Below are positions 25,495 to 34,339 of a stretch of 64,000 bases of DNA, one piece after another; positions within the stretch are counted from its first letter, which is position 1; each line of letters opens with the position of its first letter. The position numbers were made by a program, and so were the translations under genes. Location of the stretch: contig NZ_JANARS010000001.1 of assembly GCF_024199985.1 (NCBI RefSeq), positions 496,001 through 560,000 on the forward strand, in the 5' to 3' direction. This DNA comes from Nocardioides pinisoli. GTDB taxonomy: Bacteria; Actinomycetota; Actinomycetes; Propionibacteriales; Nocardioidaceae. Below the pieces are notes generated by a model. It was not told the DNA's origin, made no database searches, and saw nothing but the letters and a program-made list of their open reading frames with translations.

Positions 25495-27456
25495 GTGACC
25501 AGGTCGCCCGCGCAGCCGATACGTGGCGACATCCAGACGCTGCGGGCGCTCGCCGTGTGGATGGTCGTGGTCTGTCACGCGTGGCCCTCGACGCTGCCGG
25601 GTGGGTTCGTCGGGGTGGATGTCTTCTTCGTCATCTCCGGCTACCTCGTCGCCGGCAGCATCCTCAAGGCCACCCGGCGCGGTGAGCGCGTCTCGGTGGG
25701 TGCGTTCTGGTCGCGCCGCGTTCGCCGCATCGTCCCAGCTGCCTCCGTGGTGGCGTTGGCCACCACGGTGGTCTTCTGCCTGGTCCTCGACCCCTTGGAG
25801 ACGCGGCGGTACGTCGGCGACGGTATCGCGGCTGTGCTGTTCGTGGCCAACTTCCGTGCTGAGCAGGATGCCGCCGGCTACTTCTCGGTCGTGGACCCGT
25901 CACCGTTCCGCCACTACTGGTCCCTGGGCGTGGAGGAGCAGTTCTACGTCCTTCTCCCGTTGCTCGCCGCCGCCGCGGTGCTGCTGCGCATCCGCGGCCG
26001 TGCCGTCGTCCCCCTCGTCGCAGCCGTCACCGCGCTCTCCTTCGTGGGCGGCATCTGGCTCGCGCGGTCCTACCCCGGGCTGGGGTTCTACATGCTCCCG
26101 TCGCGCGCGTGGGAGTTCGGCGCCGGCGCGCTCGCCAGCCTGCTGCCGGCCCTCGGGGTGCGACTCGGGGCACGGTTCGCGACGGTGGTGACGGCAGCAG
26201 GGGTGGCCGGCATCGTGCTTTCGGTTGTGAAGCTGAGCGAGAGCAGCCTCGTGCCCGGGCCCTGGGTGGTCCCTGCCGTGCTTGGGACGGCTCTGCTCCT
26301 CAATGTTCACGGCGACGGGACGGAGCCGCCGCGCTGGCTCTCGTTCGCCCCGGCCCGTTGGCTGGGTGACCGCAGCTATGCCCTCTACCTGACTCACTGG
26401 CCGCCGATCACGTGGCTGTTGATCCGTGACGAGGGCCGTCCCGCGCCACTCCTGGACACGGTCGCTGCCGTGGCGCTCGCGCTCCTCATGGCACTCGTGG
26501 TGCACGCCCTCGTCGAGCGTCCCCTGCACCGCGGAGCTCGCCTGCTTCCCTCCCGTGCGCGCACCCTTACGGCGATGTCAGGAGGTGTCGGGGTCGTGTC
26601 GGTGTGCGCACTCCTCCTCGTCCCCTTCGCGGTGTCCGCCGACGCCGGTCGTGTCGCCGCCGTGCCGACCCCGCAGGAGGTCCTCGCCGGGCCGGTGACG
26701 AACCCGGGGTTCGTCAGCGACGACCTCGTGCCGTCGCTCAGCCGGGCGCGCACCCTCAACGGGCTCTACGAGGGGTGTCACGGCCTCGTCGAGGAGACGG
26801 AGGCCAAACCCTGCCTCTATGGACCGGGCTCGAGGCCGACCGTGGTGGTCGTGGGTGATTCCCACGCGGCCAACTGGTTCGACGGGGTCCGCACGGCATT
26901 CCCCAACGACCGCGTGGCGTTCGTGACCCACACGAACTGCCCCCTGTACGGCGGTGGCCCGGCCGGCTCGTCCTGCAACCGATGGCTCGACAGCGCGGAG
27001 CGCTACCTGGCCGAGGAACGACCGCCCACCGTGATCCTTGCCAACTACACCTCCGCCTATGTGTCCGGCGACCTCGACGACGAGGCGAGCCGGGATCGCG
27101 TGGAGGTCGGGTGGTCCGGCCTGCTCGAGCGTCTCGCGGCCGTCCGCGACGTGGTCGTACTGGGCGACGTCCCCTCGGCAGCGTTCGACCCGCCGCGCTG
27201 CCTGGCCCGCCACCTCGAGGACGCACGAGCGTGCGACTTCTCGCCATCAGCGGTGTCAGTCGGCTGGAACGACGTGGAGCGTCGAGTCGTGACCGCCGCC
27301 GGACGCCGCTGGGTAAACACCCAGGACTGGTTCTGCGCGGAGCGTTGCGCTGCACTTGCCGGCAACGTGCAACTGTGGCGCGACAGCGCCGGCCATCTCA
27401 CGCCGGAGGCATCGGCCCTGATGGCTCCTCGACTACGCGCTGCTGTCGGAGGTTGA
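25495..27456 (+). CDS. OafA-type membrane O-acyltransferase with C-terminal SGNH domain
   Basis: A 653-residue protein. Residues 1-370 form an acyltransferase-3 domain with about ten helices (RALAVWMVVVCHAW with the active-site His, GFVGVDVFFVISGYLVAG, HYWSLGVEEQFYVLLPLL). A linker leads to an SGNH esterase-fold domain from about 440: VVVVGDSHAANWF (Ser) and DSAGHLTPEA (Asp-His). Such OafA/OatA-type proteins move acetyl groups across the membrane and attach them to surface glycans or peptidoglycan. Here the polysaccharide made by the surrounding genes is the likely target. Its 3' end overlaps the convergent ligase-family gene by 24 nt. Confidence 0.88.
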   Translation: MTRSPAQPIRGDIQTLRALAVWMVVVCHAWPSTLPGGFVGVDVFFVISGYLVAGSILKATRRGERVSVGAFWSRRVRRIVPAASVVALATTVVFCLVLDPLETRRYVGDGIAAVLFVANFRAEQDAAGYFSVVDPSPFRHYWSLGVEEQFYVLLPLLAAAAVLLRIRGRAVVPLVAAVTALSFVGGIWLARSYPGLGFYMLPSRAWEFGAGALASLLPALGVRLGARFATVVTAAGVAGIVLSVVKLSESSLVPGPWVVPAVLGTALLLNVHGDGTEPPRWLSFAPARWLGDRSYALYLTHWPPITWLLIRDEGRPAPLLDTVAAVALALLMALVVHALVERPLHRGARLLPSRARTLTAMSGGVGVVSVCALLLVPFAVSADAGRVAAVPTPQEVLAGPVTNPGFVSDDLVPSLSRARTLNGLYEGCHGLVEETEAKPCLYGPGSRPTVVVVGDSHAANWFDGVRTAFPNDRVAFVTHTNCPLYGGGPAGSSCNRWLDSAERYLAEERPPTVILANYTSAYVSGDLDDEASRDRVEVGWSGLLERLAAVRDVVVLGDVPSAAFDPPRCLARHLEDARACDFSPSAVSVGWNDVERRVVTAAGRRWVNTQDWFCAERCAALAGNVQLWRDSAGHLTPEASALMAPRLRAAVGG

Positions 27457-28860
27457 GCGACGGCGCCCGGAGATCCACTCACGTCGTTGGGGAGCGCGGC
27501 GTCTTCCCGGTTGCAGGGCCGGTGATGCTGCCGGCTGGAGCTTCCGGTCCGAAGCTAGTGGACCGAGCTCCACCTCGGCGACCTCCGTCGTCGAGGGCCC
27601 AAGCCGGTCGAGCGGTGTCGAGCCGGACGTCGACAGGAGAGCCGACAGCAGGAACCAGCCCAGCGGGGTTCCGGCAACGGGCTCGGCGATGCCGAGGGTG
27701 ACCAGAGCCACCAGCATCACCAGCAGGAACCCACCGCGGACACGGGCGTCGGTCCGCCGGTCCGCAGCCATCAGCAACCGGACCGCTCGCCACCCGACCA
27801 GGAGGTGGCAGGACAGGAGCAGCCCCACCCCGATCAGTCCGACCTCTGGCAGCGGGTCGACGAACGAGTTGTGCCCGTGCGAGAAGGGGATGCCGGTGAG
27901 GTCGTGGATCCTTTCGAGCACCGGGTTCGGGGGCGCGATGTGCCACGCGTGGAACCAGACCGCCCCGAAACCCTCGCCGTTCCACAGTGCCGGACGACTC
28001 GACTCGATGGCCGCCGACCACACCTCGACCCGACCGTCCAGGGTAGCGACCTCTCTGCCGAGCAGGACCGCTCCCACCAGCTGGTACGCCGGGAAGGCGA
28101 GTGCGAGCATCACCCCTACGATCACCTCGATGCGCCAGTGTCGGGTGCCGGCGAGCCACCGCAAGGCTGCGACCGCCGCCGCGGTTGCGGCGACGCTCAC
28201 GGCGGCGACCATGGCCGTGCCGGAGTAGGCGAGGACCACACCAGTCGCTAGGAACACGGTCACCGCGGTCCACGGTGCCCAGCCCCACCGGGATCGGGGA
28301 GTCATTGCGAGCATCGCCGCCAGAGCCGGGACGAGGGTGTAGCCCAGGATGTTCGCGTTGGCGACCACCCCGACGAGCCACCCGTCGTTGCCGGGAGGTG
28401 TCCCGGCGCCGGGGACGCCCGTGGCCGCCGCGTGGATCGATGCCGCAAGAACGGTGACTCCCCCCGCAGCGACCCCGGCCGCGAACGTCCTCAGGTCGAT
28501 GTTGGCGGCCGAGAGCACGCCGATGAGCGCGACGGCGCCGTAGATAACGAGCGCTCGCACCGTCGACTCCGGCGACATGCTCCACGTCCAGCTCAGGGCT
28601 GCCCATCCCAGGTATGCCGCGAGAGGCCAAGCGACGCGCGGCAGGCGCATCCACGGCAGCTGGAGAACCAACCAGACGGCCGCAAGCTTCCAGGCCCGTC
28701 CGAACGAGATGTCGAACGGGCCGATCGTGAGCAGCGGGTTGGCCAGGAGGTAGTAGACCTGGGCCAAGAACAGGACCCACAGGACACTGCGGGTCGAGCC
28801 CCACGCGGCTGGCTCCCTGGTTCGCGTCAGCAGCCAGGGGCGCCCACCCGTCGCCCTCAT
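27433..28860 (-). CDS. O-antigen ligase/polymerase family membrane protein
   Basis: A 475-residue protein with about ten to eleven helices and the large periplasmic loop of the WaaL/Wzy_C family between the later helices; the loop includes GRVEVWSAAIESSRPALWNG and the conserved SHGHNSFVDPLPEVGLIGVG, in which the NSFVD-type segment is typical. It could ligate finished polymer to an acceptor or act as a polymerase. ATG 28860 overlaps the stop of the upstream GT2 gene (ATGA). The C-terminal 60 residues are hydrophilic and basic (GRRRAPQRREWISGRRR), partly because the gene end overlaps the acyltransferase gene by 24 nt. Confidence 0.83.
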   Translation of the reverse strand: MRATGGRPWLLTRTREPAAWGSTRSVLWVLFLAQVYYLLANPLLTIGPFDISFGRAWKLAAVWLVLQLPWMRLPRVAWPLAAYLGWAALSWTWSMSPESTVRALVIYGAVALIGVLSAANIDLRTFAAGVAAGGVTVLAASIHAAATGVPGAGTPPGNDGWLVGVVANANILGYTLVPALAAMLAMTPRSRWGWAPWTAVTVFLATGVVLAYSGTAMVAAVSVAATAAAVAALRWLAGTRHWRIEVIVGVMLALAFPAYQLVGAVLLGREVATLDGRVEVWSAAIESSRPALWNGEGFGAVWFHAWHIAPPNPVLERIHDLTGIPFSHGHNSFVDPLPEVGLIGVGLLLSCHLLVGWRAVRLLMAADRRTDARVRGGFLLVMLVALVTLGIAEPVAGTPLGWFLLSALLSTSGSTPLDRLGPSTTEVAEVELGPLASDRKLQPAASPALQPGRRRAPQRREWISGRRRSTSDSSA

Positions 28861-30536
28861 CGCCGCCTCCTGAACGTCCACCGGCTGGTGCTGGTGTCGC
28901 CGGCATCGTCCCCCGCCTGGGAATGAGCCTGCAAAGGAGAGGTCGCCTGGTCCTCCCCGACGTGTCGCTCGGCGAGCCGCGCACGTGCGCGGGCTTCGTC
29001 GCGCGCTACTGTCGCGTCCGCCAGCTCCGCCCGCAGCGCGACGACAGCCTCGTTGACCATACGCAGGTCGGCTGCGGCCTGCTCGTTGAGCGCGGCGATG
29101 CGGTGCTTCTCGGCGACCTCGGCCGCGAGCTCGACTCGCGCGTCCACGAGGCGCTGCGCCTCGGCTCCGTCGAGCAGCACGACCCGGTCGGCGAGCCGGT
29201 GGCGTACGCGCTCGTGCCCCCGCTGCCAGGTGTCTGCCTCGTGAGCGCTGCGGGACCCCTCGTCCGCGCTCCAGATGCGGTAGACGGACGTCGGCTCCGG
29301 CGAGCCGGTCACGCCCGCGACGCCGGCGGCGCGCAGGAGCAGGTCCCAGTCCTCCGTCGTGTCGAGGTCCTCGTCGAACCGTTCGCCGAGGTCCACCACG
29401 ATCCCGCGCGGGAGGGCGATCGCCATGAACGGGGTGGCGTTGTCGACGAGGTGGTCGACCATGCTGAACTCGGACGGCCACCCGAGGTGCGCCTGACCTA
29501 CGGGCCCGGCCGCCGTCTCGCGGCGCCCGGCGACGGTCACCTGGGTCCGTACGACGTCCTGGCGCAGCGTGGCGGCACGGAGAACGGTGCCCGGAGCGGA
29601 CCGCTCCAGGTCGGCGAACGTCTCGACCCAGGTCGGGGTGACCAGGTCGTCGTCGTCGAGCACGGCCACGTAGCGGCCACGAGCCACGTCGAGCGCGTCG
29701 TTGAGCGGCGCCGAGCGCCCCGCCCGCTCGACCTCGACCACGGTGGTGCGCTCCTGCAGCCAGTCCGGGAGGGTCGCGAGACTGGCGCGCACCGCGACCA
29801 GGTCGTCGGGAGCGACGCGGTGTGCGACGACGACGAGCTCCAGGTCGCGGACGGTCTGGGCCGCCAGGCAGGTGAGCGCCTCCTCCAGGCAGAGCAGGCG
29901 GGTGCCCTGCGTCCGCGTGATGACGGTGAGGAAGGGGCGCGCGGTTTCGTCGGCGGGAACCGGGTGGCCAAGCCCGGTCTGGGAGAGCAGCCGGTGGAGC
30001 GACGTCCCGGGGATCGCCGCCGGGTGCCCGTAGGGCGGTTGGGGCCCTGGGGGAGGTGGTGTGGCACCGGTCGCCCCGCCGGGGACGACCAGCGTGCCGG
30101 GCACGTGGAGTGCCTCCACGCCCTCCGCAGCAGCGGCGGCGAGCGCCGCGTCGAGACTGTCGGCCCGGCGCACGGCGTCGGGGGCGGTCGGGTGCACGGC
30201 ACCGCAGCGCGCAGCGTCGTCTCTGGGCCACGTGGGCACGACGGTCACGGGCTGGTCGGCCGAGGCGCCCGCTGCCAGCACCGCCAGGGCGCGCGGGCTC
30301 GGCAGGTCGTCGACCCGGCCGTGCAGGGTGAGCGCCCCTGGCACGAGCTCAGCGACGACGTCGACCCCGGCGGCGACGGCTGCCTCGCGCGCTGCCGCGG
30401 AGACGTCGCGTGCGCCGGTGACGACCAGGTGGCGCTCGGCACGGACCCTCTTCAGTGCCTGCAGCCAGGCCAGCAGCGCCGCGTCCGACCTCTGCGGCGT
30501 CACCGGGCCGGACAGCACCAGCTGGACGTCGGTCAC
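28857..30536 (-). CDS. Family 2 glycosyltransferase with unusual N-terminal region and coiled-coil tail
   Basis: A 559-residue protein. Residues 1-195 have no motif I recognise (VTDVQLVLSGPVTPQRSD; Pro-rich PPPPGPQPPYG near its end). A GT-A family 2 domain follows (PFLTVITRTQGTRLLCLEEA near 200; YVAVLDDDDLVTPTWVE; EDWDLLLRAAG). About residues 465-530 are a heptad-like Ala/Glu/Arg coiled coil (AEVAEKHRIAALNEQAAADL). The tail could mediate dimer or complex formation at the membrane (inference). GTG 30536 has a CAGGAG ribosome-binding site; it lies divergent from the PhzE-type gene and overlaps the downstream ligase gene. Confidence 0.82.
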   Translation of the reverse strand: MTDVQLVLSGPVTPQRSDAALLAWLQALKRVRAERHLVVTGARDVSAAAREAAVAAGVDVVAELVPGALTLHGRVDDLPSPRALAVLAAGASADQPVTVVPTWPRDDAARCGAVHPTAPDAVRRADSLDAALAAAAAEGVEALHVPGTLVVPGGATGATPPPPGPQPPYGHPAAIPGTSLHRLLSQTGLGHPVPADETARPFLTVITRTQGTRLLCLEEALTCLAAQTVRDLELVVVAHRVAPDDLVAVRASLATLPDWLQERTTVVEVERAGRSAPLNDALDVARGRYVAVLDDDDLVTPTWVETFADLERSAPGTVLRAATLRQDVVRTQVTVAGRRETAAGPVGQAHLGWPSEFSMVDHLVDNATPFMAIALPRGIVVDLGERFDEDLDTTEDWDLLLRAAGVAGVTGSPEPTSVYRIWSADEGSRSAHEADTWQRGHERVRHRLADRVVLLDGAEAQRLVDARVELAAEVAEKHRIAALNEQAAADLRMVNEAVVALRAELADATVARDEARARARLAERHVGEDQATSPLQAHSQAGDDAGDTSTSRWTFRRRR

Positions 30537-30584
30537 GATGGGGCTCCTGGGCGGACAGGGTGGGGGGCAGGGACGATCCAACAC

Positions 30585-30590
30585 TAAAGT
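30585..30590 (+). promoter_or_regulatory. -10 element, leaderless phzE-type gene
   Basis: TAAAGT with a 7-nt spacer to ATG 30598, the window's typical leaderless arrangement. The opposite strand reads TAGTGT a few bases away and may serve the divergent GT2 gene. Confidence 0.5.
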
Positions 30591-30597
30591 TCGGCCC

Positions 30598-32490
30598 ATG
30601 ACCGAGACCCCAGCCGTCAGCGACCTCCTGGAGCACATCCAGGGGTACGGCGCGTGGGCGGTCATCCGGCGCAAGGCGTCGCCGACCGCCGGGCTGATCG
30701 GCGGCACGCCGCACGAGGTGGCGAGCCTGCTCGACATCCCGCTGGAGACCGGGGCGCCGGAGCCGGGCCGCAGCGCCGACCGGCTGGTGGCCGTGCCGTT
30801 CCGGCAGGTGCGCGAGCGCGGCTTCGCCGCCATCGACGACGGCACCCCGCTGACCGTGGTCGACATCGAGGCCGAGCACGAGGTGGCGGTCGACGACCTG
30901 CTTGCGGCGCTGCCCGACGTGCCCGTCGAGTTCGCCGACAGGGGCGGCTTCGCCACCAGCGACGACGACTACGGCAAGGTGGTCGAGGCGATCATCCGCC
31001 ACGAGATCGGGCAGGGCGAGGGGGCCAACCTCGTCATCGGCCGTCACTACCGCGCCGTCGTCGCCGACTGGGACGCCGCGAAGGCCTTGACGGTGCTGCG
31101 GCGCCTCATGGAGCGCGAGCGCGGCGCGTACTGGACGTTCTGCTTCTTCACCGGCGAGAGGTTCCTGATCGGCGCGAGCCCCGAGCGGCACGTCTCCGTG
31201 CGCCAGGGCGACGTCCGGATGAACCCGATCTCCGGGACGTTCCGGGTCGCCGGCCACGGCGACGCGCTCAAGGAGCGGCTGCTCGACTTCCTCGCCGACG
31301 AGAAGGAGGTCTTCGAGCTCTTCATGGTGGTCGACGAGGAGCTCAAGATGATGTGCGACATCTGCCACGAGGGCGGCCAGGTGCTCGGGCCGTTCCTCAA
31401 GCCGATGACGCACCTGATCCACACCGAGTACCTCCTCGCCGGCCGTTCCGATCGCGACCACCGCGAGATCCTGCGCGACACGATGTACGCCGCGACGGTG
31501 ACGGGCGCGCCCGTCGAGAACGCCTGCCGGCTGATCGCCGACTACGAGCCCGAGGGCCGCGGCTACTACGGCGCCGCGCTCGCCCTCTTCGGGCGCTCGC
31601 CCGACGGCACCCCGACGATGGACAGCCCCATCCTCATCCGCACCGCCGACGTCTCACCGTCGGGCGAGCTCAAGGTCACCGCGGGCGCGACCCTGGTCCG
31701 CGACTCCGACGCGGCCTACGAGGTGGCCGAGACGCGGGCCAAGGCCGGCGGGATCCTGAGCGCCTTCGGCCTGGCGCCGCGGGCGACCTCCGACGGCACG
31801 GACATCGCCGAGCTGGCGCGGGACGAGGACGTCGTACTGGCCCTGGGGACGCGCAACCAGCGGCTGTCGCGCTTCTGGCTGACCGACCAGGCCGGCGAGC
31901 CCGCCGACCCCGGTCTCGCCGGGAAGCAGGTCGTGATCCTCCACGGCGAGGACGACTTCGTGAACATGCTCGTCCACGTGCTCGGGGTCTTCGGCATGAC
32001 CTCGCGCGTGGTGCGGCACGAGGACTACGAGACCGGGGCCTTCGACGGTGCCGACCTCGTCATCGTCGGGCCCGGCCCGGGTGACCCGCGCGAGGGCGAC
32101 CACCCCAAGATCGCGTCGTTCCGGCGCGCCGTCGACGACCTGCTCGCCTCGGGGCAGCCGTTCCTCGCGGTCTGCCTGGGCCACCAGACGCTGTGCCAGC
32201 GGCTCGGTCTCGACCTCGGCTACAAGGACGTCGTCTTCCAGGGCACGCAGTCGCCGGTGCGGCTCGACGGGCGGACGGAGCGCGTGGGGTTCTACAACAC
32301 CTTCGTGGGCCGCGTGCCGGCCGGCGCCACCCTGCCGGACGGCGTACGCGTCGAGGCCGACGAGGCCACCGGCGACATCCACGCCGTCACCGGCCCGCAC
32401 TTCCGCGGCATCCAGTTCCACGCCGAGTCGATCCTCACCGAGAACGGCTACGACCTGCTCCACACGGCGGTGCGCGACCTCCTCGCCTGA
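30598..32490 (+). CDS. phzE: PhzE-type chorismate-amidating synthase (fused synthase + glutamine amidotransferase)
   Basis: A 630-residue fusion with the length and order of PhzE. Residues 1-420 form the chorismate-utilising domain (PFRQVRERGF, HEIGQGEGANLVIGR, MNPISGTFRV, EELKMMCDICHEGGQVLGPF, TVTGAPVENACRLI); about 430-630 are a class I amidotransferase with C526 in AVCLGHQTLC and H608/E610 in FHAES. NPISGT is the PhzE form, whereas anthranilate synthases usually have NPIAGT. PhzE makes 2-amino-2-deoxyisochorismate for phenazines; no other phenazine genes lie in the window. Anthranilate synthesis is the alternative. A leaderless TAAAGT promoter precedes the ATG. Confidence 0.83.
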   Translation: MTETPAVSDLLEHIQGYGAWAVIRRKASPTAGLIGGTPHEVASLLDIPLETGAPEPGRSADRLVAVPFRQVRERGFAAIDDGTPLTVVDIEAEHEVAVDDLLAALPDVPVEFADRGGFATSDDDYGKVVEAIIRHEIGQGEGANLVIGRHYRAVVADWDAAKALTVLRRLMERERGAYWTFCFFTGERFLIGASPERHVSVRQGDVRMNPISGTFRVAGHGDALKERLLDFLADEKEVFELFMVVDEELKMMCDICHEGGQVLGPFLKPMTHLIHTEYLLAGRSDRDHREILRDTMYAATVTGAPVENACRLIADYEPEGRGYYGAALALFGRSPDGTPTMDSPILIRTADVSPSGELKVTAGATLVRDSDAAYEVAETRAKAGGILSAFGLAPRATSDGTDIAELARDEDVVLALGTRNQRLSRFWLTDQAGEPADPGLAGKQVVILHGEDDFVNMLVHVLGVFGMTSRVVRHEDYETGAFDGADLVIVGPGPGDPREGDHPKIASFRRAVDDLLASGQPFLAVCLGHQTLCQRLGLDLGYKDVVFQGTQSPVRLDGRTERVGFYNTFVGRVPAGATLPDGVRVEADEATGDIHAVTGPHFRGIQFHAESILTENGYDLLHTAVRDLLA

Positions 32491-32613
32491 CGCGCGGCCC
32501 CGCCGCCCACCGAAGTCAAGTCATCGTGTAGACATTCGTTCGGCGTGGCAGGCAACGAAACGGGGGCGGACGGCGTCACCCTTGGTAGCCAGCACGGGAC
32601 AGGCGGGGGAGCA

Positions 32614-34314
32614 GTGGGGTACTTCAAGGGAGCGTGGGCAGGCGTGTGCCTGTTCGCACTGATGGCATGCGGCGCGACGGGCGGGTCGTACGACGCCGTG
32701 CCCGGGGCGGGCGAACCGCTCCGGCAGGCGACGAGCGACAGCGCCGCGGTCGCGGAGCTCAAGCCGGCGGCGGCTCGCGACGAGCGACCCAACATCGTCG
32801 TGGTGCTGCTCGACGACTTCTCGATGGACCTGGTCCAGACGATGCGGTCGGTGCAGCAGATGCGCAAGGCCGGGGCCAGCTATCCCCACTCGTTCGTCAC
32901 CGACTCGCTGTGCTGCGTGTCGCGGTCGAGCTTCTTCACCGGGCAGTACCCCCACCAGACGGGCGTGCTCACCAACACGTCCAACAAGGGCGAGTCCAAG
33001 CTCGGCGGGTGGCCCGCCTACGACACCAACGGCAACCCCGAGCGCGCCTTCAACGTGCGGCTGCAGGAGGCCGGCTACCAGACCGGCTTCGTCGGCAAGT
33101 TCCTCAACGAGTACGAGTGGTCGCCGGGGCGGGCGCTCCCGCCGGTGGTGCCGGGCTGGACGACGTTCAACACCGTCTTCGGCTCCGCCTACGACGGCTG
33201 GGACTTCGCCAGCACGACGCTGGTCGACCAGCGGCTGCAGCTGGTGCAGCACCCGGCGCCGCCCGCGAGCGCGAGCAACTCAGCGAAGGACAAGGCCTAC
33301 GCCGGTGCGGTGATCGGCGACCTGGCGATGGACTTCCTCACCGCCAACGAGGCCGCAGGGACGCCCTACTTCCTCGAGGTGGCGCTCTACGCGCCGCACA
33401 ACCGCACCAACCCCCAGGGCCACTACGCCGGTGACCCGCTCTTCCCGCCGATGTTCCGCGACCGCTCCGGCAAGCGCAGCTGCGGGCGCGTGGCCTGCCG
33501 CAAGCTGACCGTGGACGACCTGCCCGGCTTCGCGGACCCGCGCAAGGACAACCGGCCGCGCCTGGCCAACGGCAAGCGCGCCCGGGCGTGGAACACCGCC
33601 CGCACGCTGCCCGCATCGGCCGCTGTCCGCGACCTCCGCGACCGCGCCCGGATGGCACAGTCGGCCGACCGCCTCGTCCGACGCATCCTCGAGACCGTCG
33701 GTCCCGACACCTACGTCGTGCTCACCTCGGACAACGGCTTCCACCTCGGCCAGAACGGCATGGGGCGCGGCAAGGGGACGCCGTACGACACCGACGTGCG
33801 GGTGCCGCTGCTGGTCACCGGCCCCGGGGTGGTGCCGGGCAAGCGCCGCGAGGTCACGAGCAACATCGACCTCGCGCCGACCTTCGAGGAGCTCGCCGGG
33901 CTCCCGCCGGTGCCCTTCCGCAGCGGGCTCTCGCTCGTGCCGACGCTGGCCGACCCCGCGCTGGTGCGGCAGTCCCACGCCTTCCTCGAGCACACCCAGC
34001 AGACGCTCACCGGCAACGACCCGGACGCCGCGTTCAGCGGCTCGGAGCTCGACCGGATCCCCACCTACACCGCGGTGCGGAGCCGGACGGCGCTGCTCGC
34101 GCGGTTCGACCTCGACCCGCGGCCCGGCAAGGTCACCTGGGGCTACGAGTACTACAGCTACAAGCGCGGCAAGTTCGAGAAGCGCAACGCCTTCGCGAGC
34201 CGCAAGCGGGCTCCCGAGGTGGCGGCGCTGATGGCGAAGCTCACCGCGTTCGACGGTTGCCGCGAGGTGGCCGACCAGCCGGTGTCCGAAGGGTGCCGCG
34301 CCCTGCGGCAGTAG
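32614..34314 (+). CDS. Sulfatase-family lipoprotein with variant formylglycine motif
   Basis: A 566-residue alkaline-phosphatase-superfamily sulfatase. A short signal helix ends in lipobox LMAC, giving a membrane-tethered protein. Metal and catalytic features: VVLLDDFSMD, the LCCVSRSSFFTG block with C100 as the predicted formylglycine residue, TGFVGKFLNEY, and LTSDNGFHLGQNGMGRGK. The usual C-x-P/A-x-R recognition motif reads C-C-V-S-R, with Val in place of Pro, so modification by formylglycine-generating enzyme is uncertain. Substrate might be a sulfated glycan. GTG 32614 was chosen over 32545 because GGGGGAG stands before it and the signal peptide then starts normally. Confidence 0.85.
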   Translation: MGYFKGAWAGVCLFALMACGATGGSYDAVPGAGEPLRQATSDSAAVAELKPAAARDERPNIVVVLLDDFSMDLVQTMRSVQQMRKAGASYPHSFVTDSLCCVSRSSFFTGQYPHQTGVLTNTSNKGESKLGGWPAYDTNGNPERAFNVRLQEAGYQTGFVGKFLNEYEWSPGRALPPVVPGWTTFNTVFGSAYDGWDFASTTLVDQRLQLVQHPAPPASASNSAKDKAYAGAVIGDLAMDFLTANEAAGTPYFLEVALYAPHNRTNPQGHYAGDPLFPPMFRDRSGKRSCGRVACRKLTVDDLPGFADPRKDNRPRLANGKRARAWNTARTLPASAAVRDLRDRARMAQSADRLVRRILETVGPDTYVVLTSDNGFHLGQNGMGRGKGTPYDTDVRVPLLVTGPGVVPGKRREVTSNIDLAPTFEELAGLPPVPFRSGLSLVPTLADPALVRQSHAFLEHTQQTLTGNDPDAAFSGSELDRIPTYTAVRSRTALLARFDLDPRPGKVTWGYEYYSYKRGKFEKRNAFASRKRAPEVAALMAKLTAFDGCREVADQPVSEGCRALRQ

Positions 34315-34327
34315 GGCTCCCGCGCAC

Positions 34328-34333
34328 TACTGT
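34328..34333 (+). promoter_or_regulatory. -10 element, leaderless pabA
   Basis: TACTGT, 6-nt spacer, GTG 34340. It lies only 14 nt after the sulfatase stop, so pabAB can be transcribed separately. Confidence 0.5.
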
Positions 34334-34339
34334 CGGTGC

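Noticed and set aside
30598..32490. Tryptophan TrpE-TrpG fusion
   Set aside because: Length, the NPISGT motif and PFRQVRERGF-type N-terminus fit PhzE better than TrpEG fusions (about 730 residues); kept only as an alternative in the gene note.
32545..32613. Longer N-terminus for the sulfatase from GTG 32545
   Set aside because: It would place 23 polar residues before the signal helix; GTG 32614 has a strong ribosome-binding site and a normal lipoprotein signal.
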